The notes under the pieces: model-generated
What the model saw: the letters and a program-made list of their open reading frames with translations, nothing else
The model's database searches: none
What the model was told of the DNA's origin: nothing
From: Hydrangea macrophylla
Taxonomy: Eukaryota > Streptophyta > Magnoliopsida > Cornales > Hydrangeaceae
Assembly (NCBI GenBank): GCA_033977485.1
Contig: CM066998.1
Span: 26,351,501 to 26,415,500 of the forward strand
DNA: 64,000 nt
Reading direction: 5' to 3'
Shown here: piece by piece, positions 46,697 to 58,426 of the stretch
Position numbering within the stretch: the first letter of the stretch is position 1
Layout: every line of letters begins with the position of its first letter
Program-made: the position numbers and the translations under genes

Positions 46697-48317
46697 TAGC
46701 TCTTAATCTCAAAAACATGTTTGATAGATGATGATTAAAACCTCAATACTTCCAAAGTATTCTTGGGGTTATGCTCAAATGGAAACAAAGTCCTCCAACA
46801 ATCTTGGATGTTCTTGATATGAGTTCAATGTTGATGTTTCAAGTGGTCATAAACTTCATTTAAATGCTGAAAACACACCCTCAAAACCTCCATTTCAAAA
46901 CCCCTCATAAACCCTCTTTTTGATTTTAAAAAATAAAACCATATTCTTCTCAAAAATCTTCAAAACAGTGAGTGACCTGAGTTCAAAGATTTCTCTAGAA
47001 CTCAATACTCGAGGAGTTAACATAAGACCACTTGGAAAGTCTTCCTAACTCATTAGAGAACACCCATGAATTTTAGTTTGACTTGGAAATACTTGGAAGA
47101 GGTCCATTTGGACCCAAACATTCCGTCCAAACATTCTGCTTTTGTTGTCACAGCAGCTTGGTCGAATTTCAACTTGTTTTACAGAAATATTTTCCAAAAG
47201 AAGTGGTCCCAACTCATTTTTCCTTGAAACTTTAATGTCTTAGAGAACTTTCTATAAAATATGGTCCTCCAAATGTTTTTATTTCATTTTCTAATATTTT
47301 TCAACATTTCGGTCGACAGTACGAGCTCTATTTCTGAGTAACCTCTCTTTTTCATATGATTTCTCTGAATCTGTGATAGTTATTATGGTTTGGCTTTTTC
47401 ACATGTGTTTTAGACACAATAAGGATGATCGCCATAAAAAATCAGGCATTGAAAACATTTTTAACCCAACTTTTCCATTTTTACAAAATCAACTTACTGT
47501 TCTGTCCACTATTCACAGCGAGCATACTTTTCCTTTCATCTCTTGATTTGATACTTACATGCATTCCAAATTAGTTCACTCTTAGGAAGTAATCCATACT
47601 ACATTTGTACATATCCTATGATGATTTCCTTCAAGCATTCATTCATATTTTAGACTTCTAAGTCACTTTAGAAATCCATGAACACAAGCACACTACAACC
47701 TTTGCATATTCTAGGACCATACATTGCATCCATGAAAGATTTGGGGCTTTTGTGACTCCTAATCTAAGAATATTATAAGGAATGAGTTGGAGCATACATT
47801 CATGCTTCCCCTCGATCTAATAGTCCTTTTTCATCCGTCCTGGGGATTGAGAGGTCTTCTTTTCTCAAAGATTAACATGCATCATTCTAGCTTGCTAAGC
47901 ATACTTTGATCTCTTTGATTATTTGTTTCAAGGACAATTCATGTCCCCTTTAGGTTAGGAAAACTTACTAGATATGTGATTAGACGATTTTTTCTAGGTT
48001 TGTTTGCGTGATCTTTCACTTTACATTGTGTGATACTTGGCTAGATCTTATGAATGATATCTTATCTTTTGATCTTCCATTTCAATTTTCGTATGAGATG
48101 TAATATACTATCATAGTATTAATTGTCAAACCAAACATAGTATAAGATGATTATTTGGATGCTAATTGAGGCCCGTCGAGAGGCGGGGCGAGTTGAGGGT
48201 GTTTTAGTCGTAACAAAGGCTCCTTCCTCTCTCGTACCAAAACCTCGAGCCAAGTTCTTTGGTTATGAAAGGCCGGTGCCCTTTATCCATTTGGGTGAGT
48301 CAAATTAGGTTTCTTGG
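46697..48317 (+). repeat. Element A 3' LTR, second part
   Basis: Homologous to 21313-22957 of D. More diverged from D than D's two LTRs are from each other. It ends at GGTTTCTTGG where D continues TTCCTTAAAGACC; element F begins at 48318. The likely F TSD is cttgg (48313-48317). Confidence 0.9.
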
Positions 48318-48665
48318 TGATGGAAAAAACCGGTTTAAGTTAAAAGTTTAAACACGCAGCGGAAAAGTTAAGTTATAAAACTTATTGGTATCCCAGGATC
48401 TACTACTCGTTAATTCCATAGATGCGCACAAGAGGGGACAAGAGTTATACCTTAGTGTCTTGAACCTAATTCTGATTTTCTTCAACTTCCAACAGCTTCC
48501 ACTAGATGGCCTTCACTCTTATGACTCCTATGGATGCTCGCAGGAAGGACTAGGGTTGGTGGGAACCCTAATGGAGAGGAAGGAGAAGGTTTGGTGCTCT
48601 AAAACAGTTTCTGCAGCTTCTGACGTTCAAAAACGACGAACTTCTTTTCCAGAACGCAGCTGCCC

Positions 48666-48673
48666 TATTTATA
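48666..48673 (-). promoter_or_regulatory. TATA box of F's LTR
   Basis: The minus strand reads CTATAAATAGGGC, a strong plant TATA match. The nearest GATCGATC palindrome begins about 24 bp upstream. Confidence 0.65.
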
Positions 48674-48689
48674 GATTCCCAGAACCGAT

Positions 48690-48792
48690 CTAGACTTCGA
48701 GCGATCGAAGACCTTCGATCGATCGAACCATTCTCGATCGATCGAGACTGCCAAGACTTCAATCGATCGAACATACTTCAATCAATCGAACT
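48690..48792 (-). repeat. TTCGATCGATCGAA palindrome cluster in F's LTR
   Basis: Five palindromic cores, perfect or with one or two changes (for example ttcgatcgatcgaa, tcgatcgatcga, tcaatcgatcgaa), spaced 15-30 bp. The same module is found in element G, a gypsy element of a different superfamily. Confidence 0.85.
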
Positions 48793-49798
48793 TGTCTTGA
48801 CAACTTCCTCATGTGTCTTTCCAAGTATCCTGGCGGAGCTAAGAGTGGGACCTCCTAGGCTCTTAATTGTTGGCTCAGACCAAGTTGGTAATTACCGTGA
48901 CCAAACTATTTGATCAGCAAACTAACTAACTGGTCAGTTAACGTTTACTCCACTACAAAACGATAACTGAACTCCAACGCAAAAGAACATATCCGAAGCG
49001 ATAACTAGACTTGTATGTTGTACTAATGTCCCTCTACCTTCAGCATTCGTAATCATATTCAGGTAGTTGGATAACTGTTACTGTCAACCTGAATCATGAT
49101 TACTTCTTGTATTCCTTGAGTCCCATTCACCTCTCATGAGTACCAAACATGTTGATAACTCTTATCAACAAGACTACAGTACTCAGTAATCGACTTGGTG
49201 ACATTCTCAAGGGAATGCTTACTCTGAATCAGAGGGTAGATTCTATCTTGACAATATATGTTCACAACCCTATGAACATGACATACCCAAGATACCCAGG
49301 TGTTGATCTTCAATAGACCTCACTGATTGGTAAGTCATAGCAGTCATGTCCACAGTCTGTGTTCATAATCGTCTCAAGATTGAGAACACGTACCTTATAC
49401 AAGTTATGAGTTCCTATCGACTGATTGACAGTCTTGAGTGTCAATAGGAAAGCTCAGGTCCGTCAATGCACTATAAGCACTAGCATATTAACTAAGAGTT
49501 ACACTCTAATGATTGAGATTAATCACTCCATCCAATGGTAGTTAATCATGCTACAGTGTAAACCTGATGAGATATCCAGTCTCATCATCCACTGTGACAC
49601 CTTCTAAGTAACAAAGAATAGTAATTTGTATCTCACTTGTATGTATCTCATACATACACGCATTACTTACAATGATACTTAAGGATAACAATCATCTCAT
49701 GAAAGAAACATACATAACTAAATGTAAAGCTGATATCCATATATTAAAATGTCAATGTCTCATAGATAAAGTAATGGTTTGAGGGCACAAACCCAATA

Positions 49799-49812
49799 AA
49801 CTCCCACTTGCA
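49799..49812 (-). other. Polypurine tract of element F
   Basis: The minus strand reads TGCAAGTGGGAGTT between the gag-pol stop (49814) and the LTR. CAAGTGGGAG-type tracts are usual before copia 3' LTRs. Confidence 0.75.
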
Positions 49813-49813
49813 C

Positions 49814-52800
49814 TCATAACCATTCAGAACTACATCTAAGACCTAGACTATCTAGATGACGATCAAAGACCTTCTGTGGCAAGGCCTTTGTAAACGGATC
49901 AGCAAGATTGTCAATGGTGGCAATCTTGGTGACAGTCACATCTCCACGTTGAACAATATCTCGGATAAGATGATATTTTCGCTCTACGTGCTTCCCCTTT
50001 CTGTGGTTCCTTGGCTCCTTGGACTGAGCCACTGCCCCACTATTATCACAATAAAGCGTAATAGGTGACAACGACGCTGGTACCACCTCGAGCTCCATAA
50101 GGAACTTCTTGAGCCAAACAGCTTCCTTTGCGGCTTCACAAGCAGCCACATACTCAGCTTCTGTAGTTGAGTCTGCAATGCATTTCTGCTTAATGCTCCT
50201 CCAACTAACAGTACCACCTCCCAAGGTAAAGAGATGTCCGGATGTTGACTTCCTCGAATCTTTATCTAACATAAAGTCCGAGTCAGTATATCCTACTGGA
50301 ATTAACTCACTACCGCCGTACATAAGCATGTAATCTTTAGTCCTTCTCAAGTACTTAAGAATGTGCTTAACGGCTGTCCAGTGCTCTGGACCTGGATTCG
50401 ATTGATATCTGCTAACCATGCCAACGGCAAAACAGATATCTGGTCTAGTGCATAACATCGCATACATGAGACTTCCAACTGTCGAAGCATATGGAATTCC
50501 TGCAATACGATTCCTCTCCTCATGTGTCTTAGGACACTGGTCCTTGGAGAATGCTAAACCATGCCTGAAAGGTAACAAACCTTTCTTCGAATTATCCATT
50601 GAAAACCTAGTTAGCACCTTACCGATATAACCAGCTTGAGATAATCCCATTATCTTTCGCTTGCGATCCCGAAAGAGCTTAATCCCAAGAATATAGCTCG
50701 CCTCTCCTAAATCCTTCATATTAAAAGTACTAGCTAGCCAAACCTTGACCGCTGACAATGCCGCTACATCATTCCCAATGAGTAGAATATCGTCAACGTA
50801 AAGCACAAGAAAGGCCACCACTTTCCCTTCACACTTCTTGTATACACAAGGTTCATCCAGATTCTGTATGAAACCAAATGACTTGACCGCTTGGTCAAAT
50901 CAGATGTTCCAACTCCTGGATGCCTGCTTAAGCCCATAAATGGACTTTTGCAGCTTGGATACTAAGTTACCTCTCCGACTAGCTATGAACCCTTCTGGTT
51001 GTTGCATATAGATGTCCTCCTCAAGATTACCATTTAAGAATGCAGTCTTGACGTCCATCTGCCAGATCTCATAATCTAGGCATGCAGCAATGGATAAGAG
51101 TATTCTGATGGACTTGAGCATGGCTACCGACGAGAAGGTTTCCTCATAGTCAATGCCCTCCCTCTGAGTATAACCTTTCGCTACAAGCCTAGCCTTATAG
51201 GTCTCAACCTTTCCATTAGATGCTCTTTTCCTCTTGTAGACCCACTTACAACCAATGGGTTTAATATTGGCTGGAAGTTCTACAAGATCCCAGACCTGAT
51301 TAGAATCCATAGATTCTAATTCAGCCTTCATAGCTTTAACCCAATGATCTGAATCAACATCAGCCATTGCCTTCTCGTATGTGGCAGGATCAGATTCAGA
51401 TTCTATGGAGACAGCTTCAAAAACTTCTCCTAAGAACATGTATCTATCAGGTTGGCTGATAATCCTCCCACTACGACAAGGTACCAGTGCGGAAATGGGT
51501 GAAGAAGTGGTATTTTCTTGATTTACATCGTTATCAACTGCGGGTTGGACTGAGGGCTCTCCTTCTATTTCTCTTAGATCTATCCTTCCCTTAGGTTTAT
51601 GGTTCATGATATAATTATCCTCTAAGAAAATAGCATTTGTACTAACAAACACTTTCTGTTCTCTTGGATCATAAAAATACCATCCATAAGTACCCTTTGG
51701 ATACCCTACAAAATAACATACTTCTGATCTAGAATCCAACTTGCTCATCTTTCCTTTCAGCACATGTGCCGGACACCCCCATATCCGGAGATGTTGCAAA
51801 GAAGGCTTGCGCCCAATCCACATCTCCCGTGGTGTCCTGGGAATAGATTTACTTGGTACTAGATTCAGTATGTATGCAGCGGTTTCCAAAGCATAACCCC
51901 AAAGGAATAATGGCAACTCTGAATAACTCATCATTGACCTAGTCATGTCTAAAAGAGTCCGGTTCCTTCTCTCCGCTACACCATTCTGCTGAGGCGTGCT
52001 AGGTGCAGTCAACTATGACAAAATCCTATTCTGTACGAGGTGATCAATAAACTCATTAGAGAGGTACTCGCCACCTCGATCAGATCGAATGGCCTTGATA
52101 TGTGAGCCCAATTGCTTCTCCACTTCAGCCCTAAACTCTTTGAACTTTTCAAAGTCTTCAGACTTGTGCTGCATTAGGTACACATATCCATACCTAGAGT
52201 GGTCATCGGTAAATATTATGAAATACTCATAACCACCCCTTGCTCTAATATTTATTGGTCCACACACATCAGTATGAACTAATTCCAACAATGCATTGGT
52301 CTTATTACCCTTTGCAGGAAAGGGCCTTTTGGTCATCTTACCCTCTAAACAAGACTCACAGACTTCCATTGGTTCGAGAACCAAATTGCCTAAGATCCCT
52401 TCTTTGACTAGTCTGCCAATCCTATTTAGATTGATATGGCCAAGCCTCATGTGCCAAAGCCTTGTTGGATTAGTGGAAGGTTCTTTTCTTTTAGATGGTA
52501 TAGTTACCATTGAGTTATTAAGTTCCAAGCAAGAATCTTTAGAAATATTGGGAGTAATCACATACAAACCATTTGATTTAACACCAGAACATATAAAAGA
52601 ACTATTTCTTTTAATCACAACTTCAGTTCCAAAATGAAAAGAATAACCATTATTTGATAAATTAGAAACTGAAATTAAATTACGTCTCATTGAAGGGACG
52701 TAAAGTACATCTGATAAAATCAAAAATTTATTGTCTAGAAATTCTAAAACTACGACTCCTATAGCAACCGCAGAAACGGTTGCGCTAGAACCTAGAGTAA

Positions 52801-53803
52801 GTACGATTTCCCCATCACTGCACCTCCTGGTTGATCTGAACCCCTGTAATGAATTATAGATATGGTTAGTCGCACCAGAATCAATGCACCAAGTGTTTGA
52901 AGTATCCGTTATAAAACTTACTTCAATCATATGTGATTCAATCATACCTTGAACTCTTGTAGCTAAGAATTCTGGACAATTCCTCTTCCAGTGGCCCTTC
53001 TCACCGCATTGGAAACACTTTCCTTTGCCTTGGCCACCCACCTTCCCTTTGCCTTTACCTTTTCCCTTAGATTTTGCAATCTTAGGGACCGGTCCAACAC
53101 TTGGACCACCAGTGCCAGCCTTCTTCTTCCCTTTCTTTCCTTTCGGTGTAGATCGGGAAGAGGAAGCGCTTTTCTCAACGTTCAAAACGTTTACCCCAGG
53201 TTTGATCACCCCTTCCGCTGCCAAAAGAGAACTCATCAATTCGCTCATTGAAAAATTCATTTGATTCATATTATAGTTAAGTTTAAATTGAGCGAATGAA
53301 GGCGACAGCGAATTGAGGATCATATCAACTTGGGTCTGTGCATCGATGTTGGCACCTAGGGTCTCCAGCTCGTTTAAATAACCAATCATTTTTAAAACAT
53401 GTTCCTTGACTGGAGTCCCTTCCGACATCTTTGCACTCATTATCTTTTGCATGGCTACCAGTCTGGCAGGCCTGCCATGCTCCCCAAACATCTTTTTCAG
53501 GGATGTGATAATGTCACTGGCAGAATCATTCGATTGGAATTGGTGTTGCAACACACCAGCCATTGAGGCCAGAATATAGCAACGAGCCATTCCATTCGAC
53601 TTCTTCTATTTGTCGAACTCGCGTCTGGAAGCTGCCAAAGCATTTGCTACGGGTTCTTCAGGGCTTGGGGTGGTGAGGACATATATGTGATCCTTCGCAG
53701 TTAACACGATGTCAAGGTTTCATTTCCATTCAGTGTAGTTGTTTCCAGTTAACTTGTTTTGAGTGAGTATGGTGGCAAGTGGACTAAATGTAGATCCAGA
53801 CAT
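49814..53803 (-). pseudogene. gag-pol polyprotein of element F with four in-frame stops
   Basis: About 1330 codons in one frame from the ATG at 53803 (MSGSTFSPLATILTQ) to the stop at 49814-49816, with no frameshift. Domains in order: gag with zinc knuckle CFQCGEKGHWKRNC; protease WCIDSGATNHI; GAG-pre-integrase with HMRLGHI and CESCLEGK; integrase core with HTDVCGP, RSDRGGEY and [17 protein letters not shown] with [20 protein letters not shown] and LYVDDILLIGND; RNase H with YTDSDF, STTEAEY and YCDNSGA. Stops lie at 53720-53722, 53606-53608, 52013-52015 and 50900-50902. Each fits one C-to-T or G-to-A change of a CGA, TGG, CAG or CGA codon. A recently decayed copy. Confidence 0.92.
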
Positions 53804-54718
53804 TATGATTTACTGTAAAAATCAAAAGACAAAATAAATATGAATATCAGATTTTGACAGTTTGAAATAAAAGAATCCTTAAAACTCTTATTTTGAAACA
53901 AAGTCGTCGGAATATCGAAACAAAAGAACAAAGCCTCCGTGTGGTGGTCAATTTTTGATTTTTCGATTAATCAAGACTTGTCCGCTATTCAACTCTTGCA
54001 AAACAAGTTATGACTCCCGATCCCTTTTGATCTCTAAGTTTCTGAATAATGCCCCGTGTGGGATCCCTTATCCATAGCTTAGCTAGTGTGTACCATTAAC
54101 TAGGATCCAATCACAACCGTCTCAAGTAGCGCCTCCGTGTGGTGGTCACCCTCTAACACGTCTGATTGATCCTATCAAAAGAAGTTCACATCTAGTAACC
54201 AATAAGTAATGCACCCTCCGTATGGAATGATCACCCCTGGCGAGGTGACACAGAATGCACTACTCATCTTACAGTGAACCATTAATGTAAGATCGTGGGT
54301 GTCAATAAATAAGACCCTCTCCCACTAGATTTGGTAAATTAAGGATCTTTCTTTTTAGAAAAATTTTGTTTTTACACATTACCCATAAACATCCAATGTT
54401 TACTAATGTGTTAAAAACGGTTTTTGAATTTTATTTTAGAAAACTTGTTTTACGTGCATGCAAGTAGTAACAATATAATTAAATGCCAATCACAAACCAA
54501 GCACATAAAACAAAAAACTAAAATTGAAAATAAAGACATCCAAACGATGCCTCTATCTCCAATGGCTCTATCTCCATAGAACCTCCTCTTGGTTTGGTCG
54601 CCTCCAGCTCCATCTTCATGGATTTTCTAATTCTATTACATTGGTCCTATGCTTCTTTCGAAGATTACAATTTATCTAGAAATAGAAATACAACCAGAAC
54701 AATAAAATAAAAGGCTAG
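53804..54718 (-). mobile_element. Element F leader, cut by element G
   Basis: Non-coding leader with the phrase 'cctccgtgtggtggtca' at about 53934 and 54129 and a variant near 54208. No PBS is seen. The last five bases, gctag (54714-54718), are the presumed TSD of G. Confidence 0.65.
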
Positions 54719-55364
54719 TGACACGAGAATTTTTCTGTGCGCTCTTATGCAATACCCAAGTGTAGGTAGACGTGCAAGTAATATCTGGTAAGACCAGGTC
54801 GATCCCACAGGGAAGATGTTGACCTATTGAATTAGACTAACCTCTAAAGAAAATAAAATAAAATGAATAAGATTAAGCAATGGTGCGGAACACAAAGTTC
54901 CACAGCTAAGATTACTAAAGAAAATGACTAACGATCTAACTAGCTAATTAAAACAGTACTTGAAATTAGGATGTTTAACTTTAAAAGAACGTGTTGGGAT
55001 TACACGAATCCGCAGTAACCTTAACCATCTACCATGCATTTACCTTGAAGCACAAAGGAGTATGTTACCTACAGTTTTCCGTATTCCTCTAAAGATAGAG
55101 AATCCATGGCCCTTTCATGACCGGGACCATATCATCACAGTTAAATTAAGATACGTGAAAGCGGTTTAATCCAATAGTTGAGACTCGCATCCTCAATGGT
55201 GTTAGCATTGAAGATGGTTTGCAAAATGTATTGAAAGAAAATGCCTTAGGGCCTTAGTTTTAAAACTGTTTTGACAGACTGAGCATTTATTTGGGACAGA
55301 ATGATAGCAAATCCTAAAACAAAAGGTCCTGGAATATTGCAGGGAACATCCTCAAGAATCCGAG

Positions 55365-55490
55365 AGTTCGATCGATCGACGCGCTTTCGATCGATCGAAG
55401 ACCTTCATCCCTCAATCGATCGAACTGACTTCGATCGATTGACTGTCTCTGGTTCGATCGATCGAACTAACTTCGATCGATCGAACACAG
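55365..55490 (-). repeat. Palindrome cluster 1 in G (LTR, downstream of TATA)
   Basis: Six GATCGATC-type cores, for example at 55368, 55388, 55455 and 55474, often in pairs separated by 5-9 bp (gaactaacttcga). They lie 415-540 bp downstream of the LTR's TATA-like box. Confidence 0.9.
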
Positions 55491-55903
55491 CGATTATTCT
55501 GCTGCATGGCAGAGGTTGGAGATCACTGTTTCATCGTGTTCTCCCAACCTGGGACTACTCAGACATCGTCTGGGACGTCACAGATTGATATTTAACGTAC
55601 GAAATCATTAACATCTTGTTTAGTTGCGAGTTTTTCATGGAAAATTCAAAAACTATGGTTTTACAACTATTTAGCATGTAATATCACGAGATGATCGAGT
55701 AAACTACGACTAACACGTGCAGAATATAAATGAGCAGTATATAGATAACCTGGAATAGAAGATACTTGTATTAAACTTAAGAATATCCACTCCACAATGT
55801 AAAAATTCAATGAAAACCTACAAAAAAAACAAGCAAACTCTCTATCTCTCTATAAAACTGTTAAAATGTAAAAGTGGGCGTCCTTATGGACGTGTACAAT
55901 ACA

Positions 55904-55912
55904 CATATATAT
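55904..55912 (-). promoter_or_regulatory. TATA-like box of G's LTR
   Basis: The minus strand reads CTTATATATATGTG. A palindrome cluster starts 70 bp upstream. The assignment rests on sequence and position only. Confidence 0.4.
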
Positions 55913-55979
55913 AAGAAAACCTAAGAAACTAGGGTTAAAACCCGCATCTTCTGCGCACGCAAATGTTACTGGAAATACC

Positions 55980-56096
55980 CCGTTCGATCGATCGAACTGC
56001 ACTCGATCGATCGAACCCTTAAGCCTCAATCGTTTCAACTCCCTTTGAGCGATCGAACTCTCGATCGATCGAACCTTCTTAGATCGATCGAACTCC
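55980..56096 (-). repeat. Palindrome cluster 2 in G (LTR, upstream of TATA)
   Basis: Cores at 55982, 56001, 56046, 56064 and 56082, including the perfect gttcgatcgatcgaac. Same module and same relation to a TATA box as in F's LTR. Confidence 0.9.
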
Positions 56097-56347
56097 ACAT
56101 TTTAGCTTTGACTTCTTTTGTTCTCATTCCAGCATTCTAGTTATTCTGATGTTCATCTGGTTAGTCCACACAGCAGTAATCTGCACAAACAACAGCTAAA
56201 ACAATACAACTTATCATAGATTAATCATATTGTATGAAAATTAGCCTTGCAATGCAAATCGCAGATAAAACGGGAAGTTGTGATAAAAACTAATACAATT
56301 CTTCCTTTTAGCGCGGTTGTATTTTACAAATACCCCCGCTTTGCACA

Positions 56348-56357
56348 ACCCCCAACT
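56348..56357 (-). other. Polypurine tract of element G
   Basis: The minus strand reads AGTTGGGGGT directly before the LTR start TGTGCAAAG. The identical 10-mer occurs at 58098-58107, 60491-60500 and 60649-60658. Confidence 0.7.
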
Positions 56358-58426
56358 AGCTTATTGCTAGTCCCTAGCGATAAAGCGAAAATAAAATAAA
56401 CTAAAAACTCCTAAACTAATACTACCACAACTAAGAAACAAAGAAAAACTAAAAACAACCTAAACTAAGATAGAAAGAAAGATCCTAACTCACTTTCGCA
56501 GGAATCGCGGTTGCATTTAGCAAATGCAACAAGCCGTTAAACCCCTAGGTTCCCCCTAGTGGACGAGTGTTGTCTCGTGAGGGTTTGCAGTGAATATACC
56601 CACAAAATTCTCCAATTTTAAGCTCAAAAAGATTTAGAATAACTTGTAGAATTCACCCTTCCATTAAATTGTTAACTAAACTCCACAATAATATAATATC
56701 CTCTATTAACCCATGAAAGAGACCCACATGCTCCCCTATATCACCAAGTAAAATATAACAAATATATTACCATCATGCACCCGGGTGTGTGTGAAATTAA
56801 CAACCATGCGTCCAACCTTATTAAGAGTTATATAGACTATTGTACTTTGGAAAACTTGCAGTTTTAGCCCAATTCTCACATTGGTCACACTCAAAAAGAA
56901 CGTCTCTCAGAAACTTGCTTTACAATGATCGCACATCGTATGAAAGCTTTGATAAGGATGATATTATAAGTGCTAATGCTTTCATACTCGACTCTATGAA
57001 AAACGGACATTTAAGAGTGTATAGTCTCATGAATGGAATACTACTTACTAGAGGAGCGAAATACAGTGGATAACTCAACTCACACTTCCATGTTCAAATC
57101 AATTGTTGAGAATCTTCAAGACTTTGACTTGCGGCTTTTATTTAGTAGGGGGGAGTGTTGTAGAGAAGAGTGTGCTTTTTAGTATGTGATGGAATTTCAA
57201 CTTCTCTTTTTTTTTATTCTTCATTCTTTTCTCCACCCAATCTCCCATTCATTTCATATACTTTTTTTTTTTTTTTTTTTTTTTTTTAACCTTCATTCAT
57301 CATCATTTTTTTTTTTTATATATATCCCACAACTACTTCCTTCCATTTCACATACTTTGATGACTCATTCTCAACAAATATATCAAACGGCTCGATGAGG
57401 TCAAGGTATAGATCAAGGGTATGAATTCTTATGATTATATTGGAAATATTTAATTAAGGTGTGGGATCAGGGATGAAATAATTCAATGAATGTAGGTGAT
57501 AGTTATATCAGGTAAAAGAATGGGTAAACGATGGCTTAAATCATTTTCTCAACTTTCAATTTTTAGCACTTAAGTGTTCATTGAGTTTTAATTGGTAAAT
57601 CCTGAACGTACTCCTCTAACAAGCAGTCAAAACTTTAAAAGAAACTGAGACTTAACAACGAATTCACAAGTATATGCAGAAAAGACCATTCGACAATGTA
57701 TGAGAATCCCCTCAGAAATGACGACTGGCTCAATAGCTCACCAAGGGTTATTAGCTTCCACTACTTGTTCTTTTCGCACAATATTCATATTAACTCAATT
57801 TTTAGGTTTTCTACATGGCCGCCAATTAGTGCACAAAAGTATTGGGTACATAATAGCTTTACAAATGTAATTCATTTCAGTGATACAGAAAAACGCGTGG
57901 ATTTAATCCATAAAAAGATGAGAATACTACAAATGTGTCATTGTCTAATTAACAAGCAGGAGAGGTTATTCAGAGTTATTCTAACAATATGATTCAAAAA
58001 ATTTCAAAATTTTAACAGACTGTGTTCTCATTAAATTTAAAACATATCTAAGTGCAAAACCTGATTATTACGGGTGTATACCTATCTATTGTCTCCTACC
58101 CCCAACTGAAAACAACAAAGTCCCCAGAAGTTGATTTTCAATAAATAAAATAGATGGGTATCACCTGGATGGAGCAAATTGATGATCGCAAGCAAAACAA
58201 CCTAGCATAGAAAAACAGAACACAATCTCCAAAACAAACAGGATCAATAGATAAGAGTATACGCTAAAAACCATGATCCAAACAAACTAAACCACTGTAA
58301 TATGAACTGAATAAAATACAAGCAGTGATACATAATGTCCATACAAAACCATCCAACCAAAACCATACCCAATATCAATACAAAAACTGACCCAAAAATA
58401 CAGAAACACCACCTCCCCAACTAAAA
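56358..58426 (-). mobile_element. Element G 3' UTR
   Basis: About 2 kb, AT-rich, without a convincing gene. It has a poly-T run (57261-57288), a + strand purine tract GTAGGGGGGAGTGT (57147-57160), and a second copy of AGTTGGGGGT on the minus strand (58107-58098). Short open frames (for example 57696-57992 on +) have no recognised domain. Confidence 0.6.

Larger units (their letters stand above)
1..48317 (+). mobile_element. Element A: Ogre/Tat-like LTR retrotransposon, 3' part only, host of the nest
   Basis: Three separated pieces join into one + strand 3' end. The 3' UTR is 1-1106 plus 17573-18055, the PPT is at 18040-18055, and the 3' LTR is 18056-19447 plus 46697-48317. The joins are exact at the TSDs of elements B (cctgt) and C (gatag), and the order matches the intact relative D. 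The last roughly 100 bp of the LTR is cut off by copia element F at 48318 and should lie past the window. Coding regions and 5' LTR are upstream of base 1. It is the oldest layer, because B, C and F all insert into it. Confidence 0.85.
48318..49798 (-). repeat. Element F 3' LTR (about 1.48 kb)
   Basis: On the minus strand it starts TATTGGGTTTGTGCC, where TG would be expected, so one transition changed the terminal dinucleotide. It ends CCGGTTTTTTCCATCA. It contains a TATA box (48673-48666) with a palindrome cluster upstream (48690-48792). The boundary is inferred from the PPT and from the break in A; the second LTR is not available for comparison. Confidence 0.8.
48318..54718 (-). mobile_element. 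Element F: Ty1/copia retrotransposon, 5' end outside the window
   Basis: On the minus strand: leader (54718-53804), a single gag-pol frame (53803-49814) with four stops, PPT (49812-49799) and 3' LTR (49798-48318). The order gag, protease, integrase, RT, RNase H is that of Ty1/copia. The leader is cut by element G at 54719, before any PBS, so the 5' LTR should lie beyond G. F sits in A's 3' LTR. Confidence 0.9.
54719..56347 (-). repeat. Element G 3' LTR (about 1.63 kb)
   Basis: On the minus strand TGTGCAAAGCGGGGG...TCTCGTGTCA, with TG...CA ends. Near its 3' end is CCTGTGGGATCGACCTGGTC (about 54815-54795), a phrase usual in gypsy U5 regions. Boundaries rest on the PPT and on the break in F; the other LTR is not in the window. 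Two palindrome clusters lie inside. Confidence 0.75.

Noticed and set aside
57186..57398. 70-residue frame rich in Phe over the poly-T tract
   Set aside because: Translation of T-homopolymer; no coding evidence.
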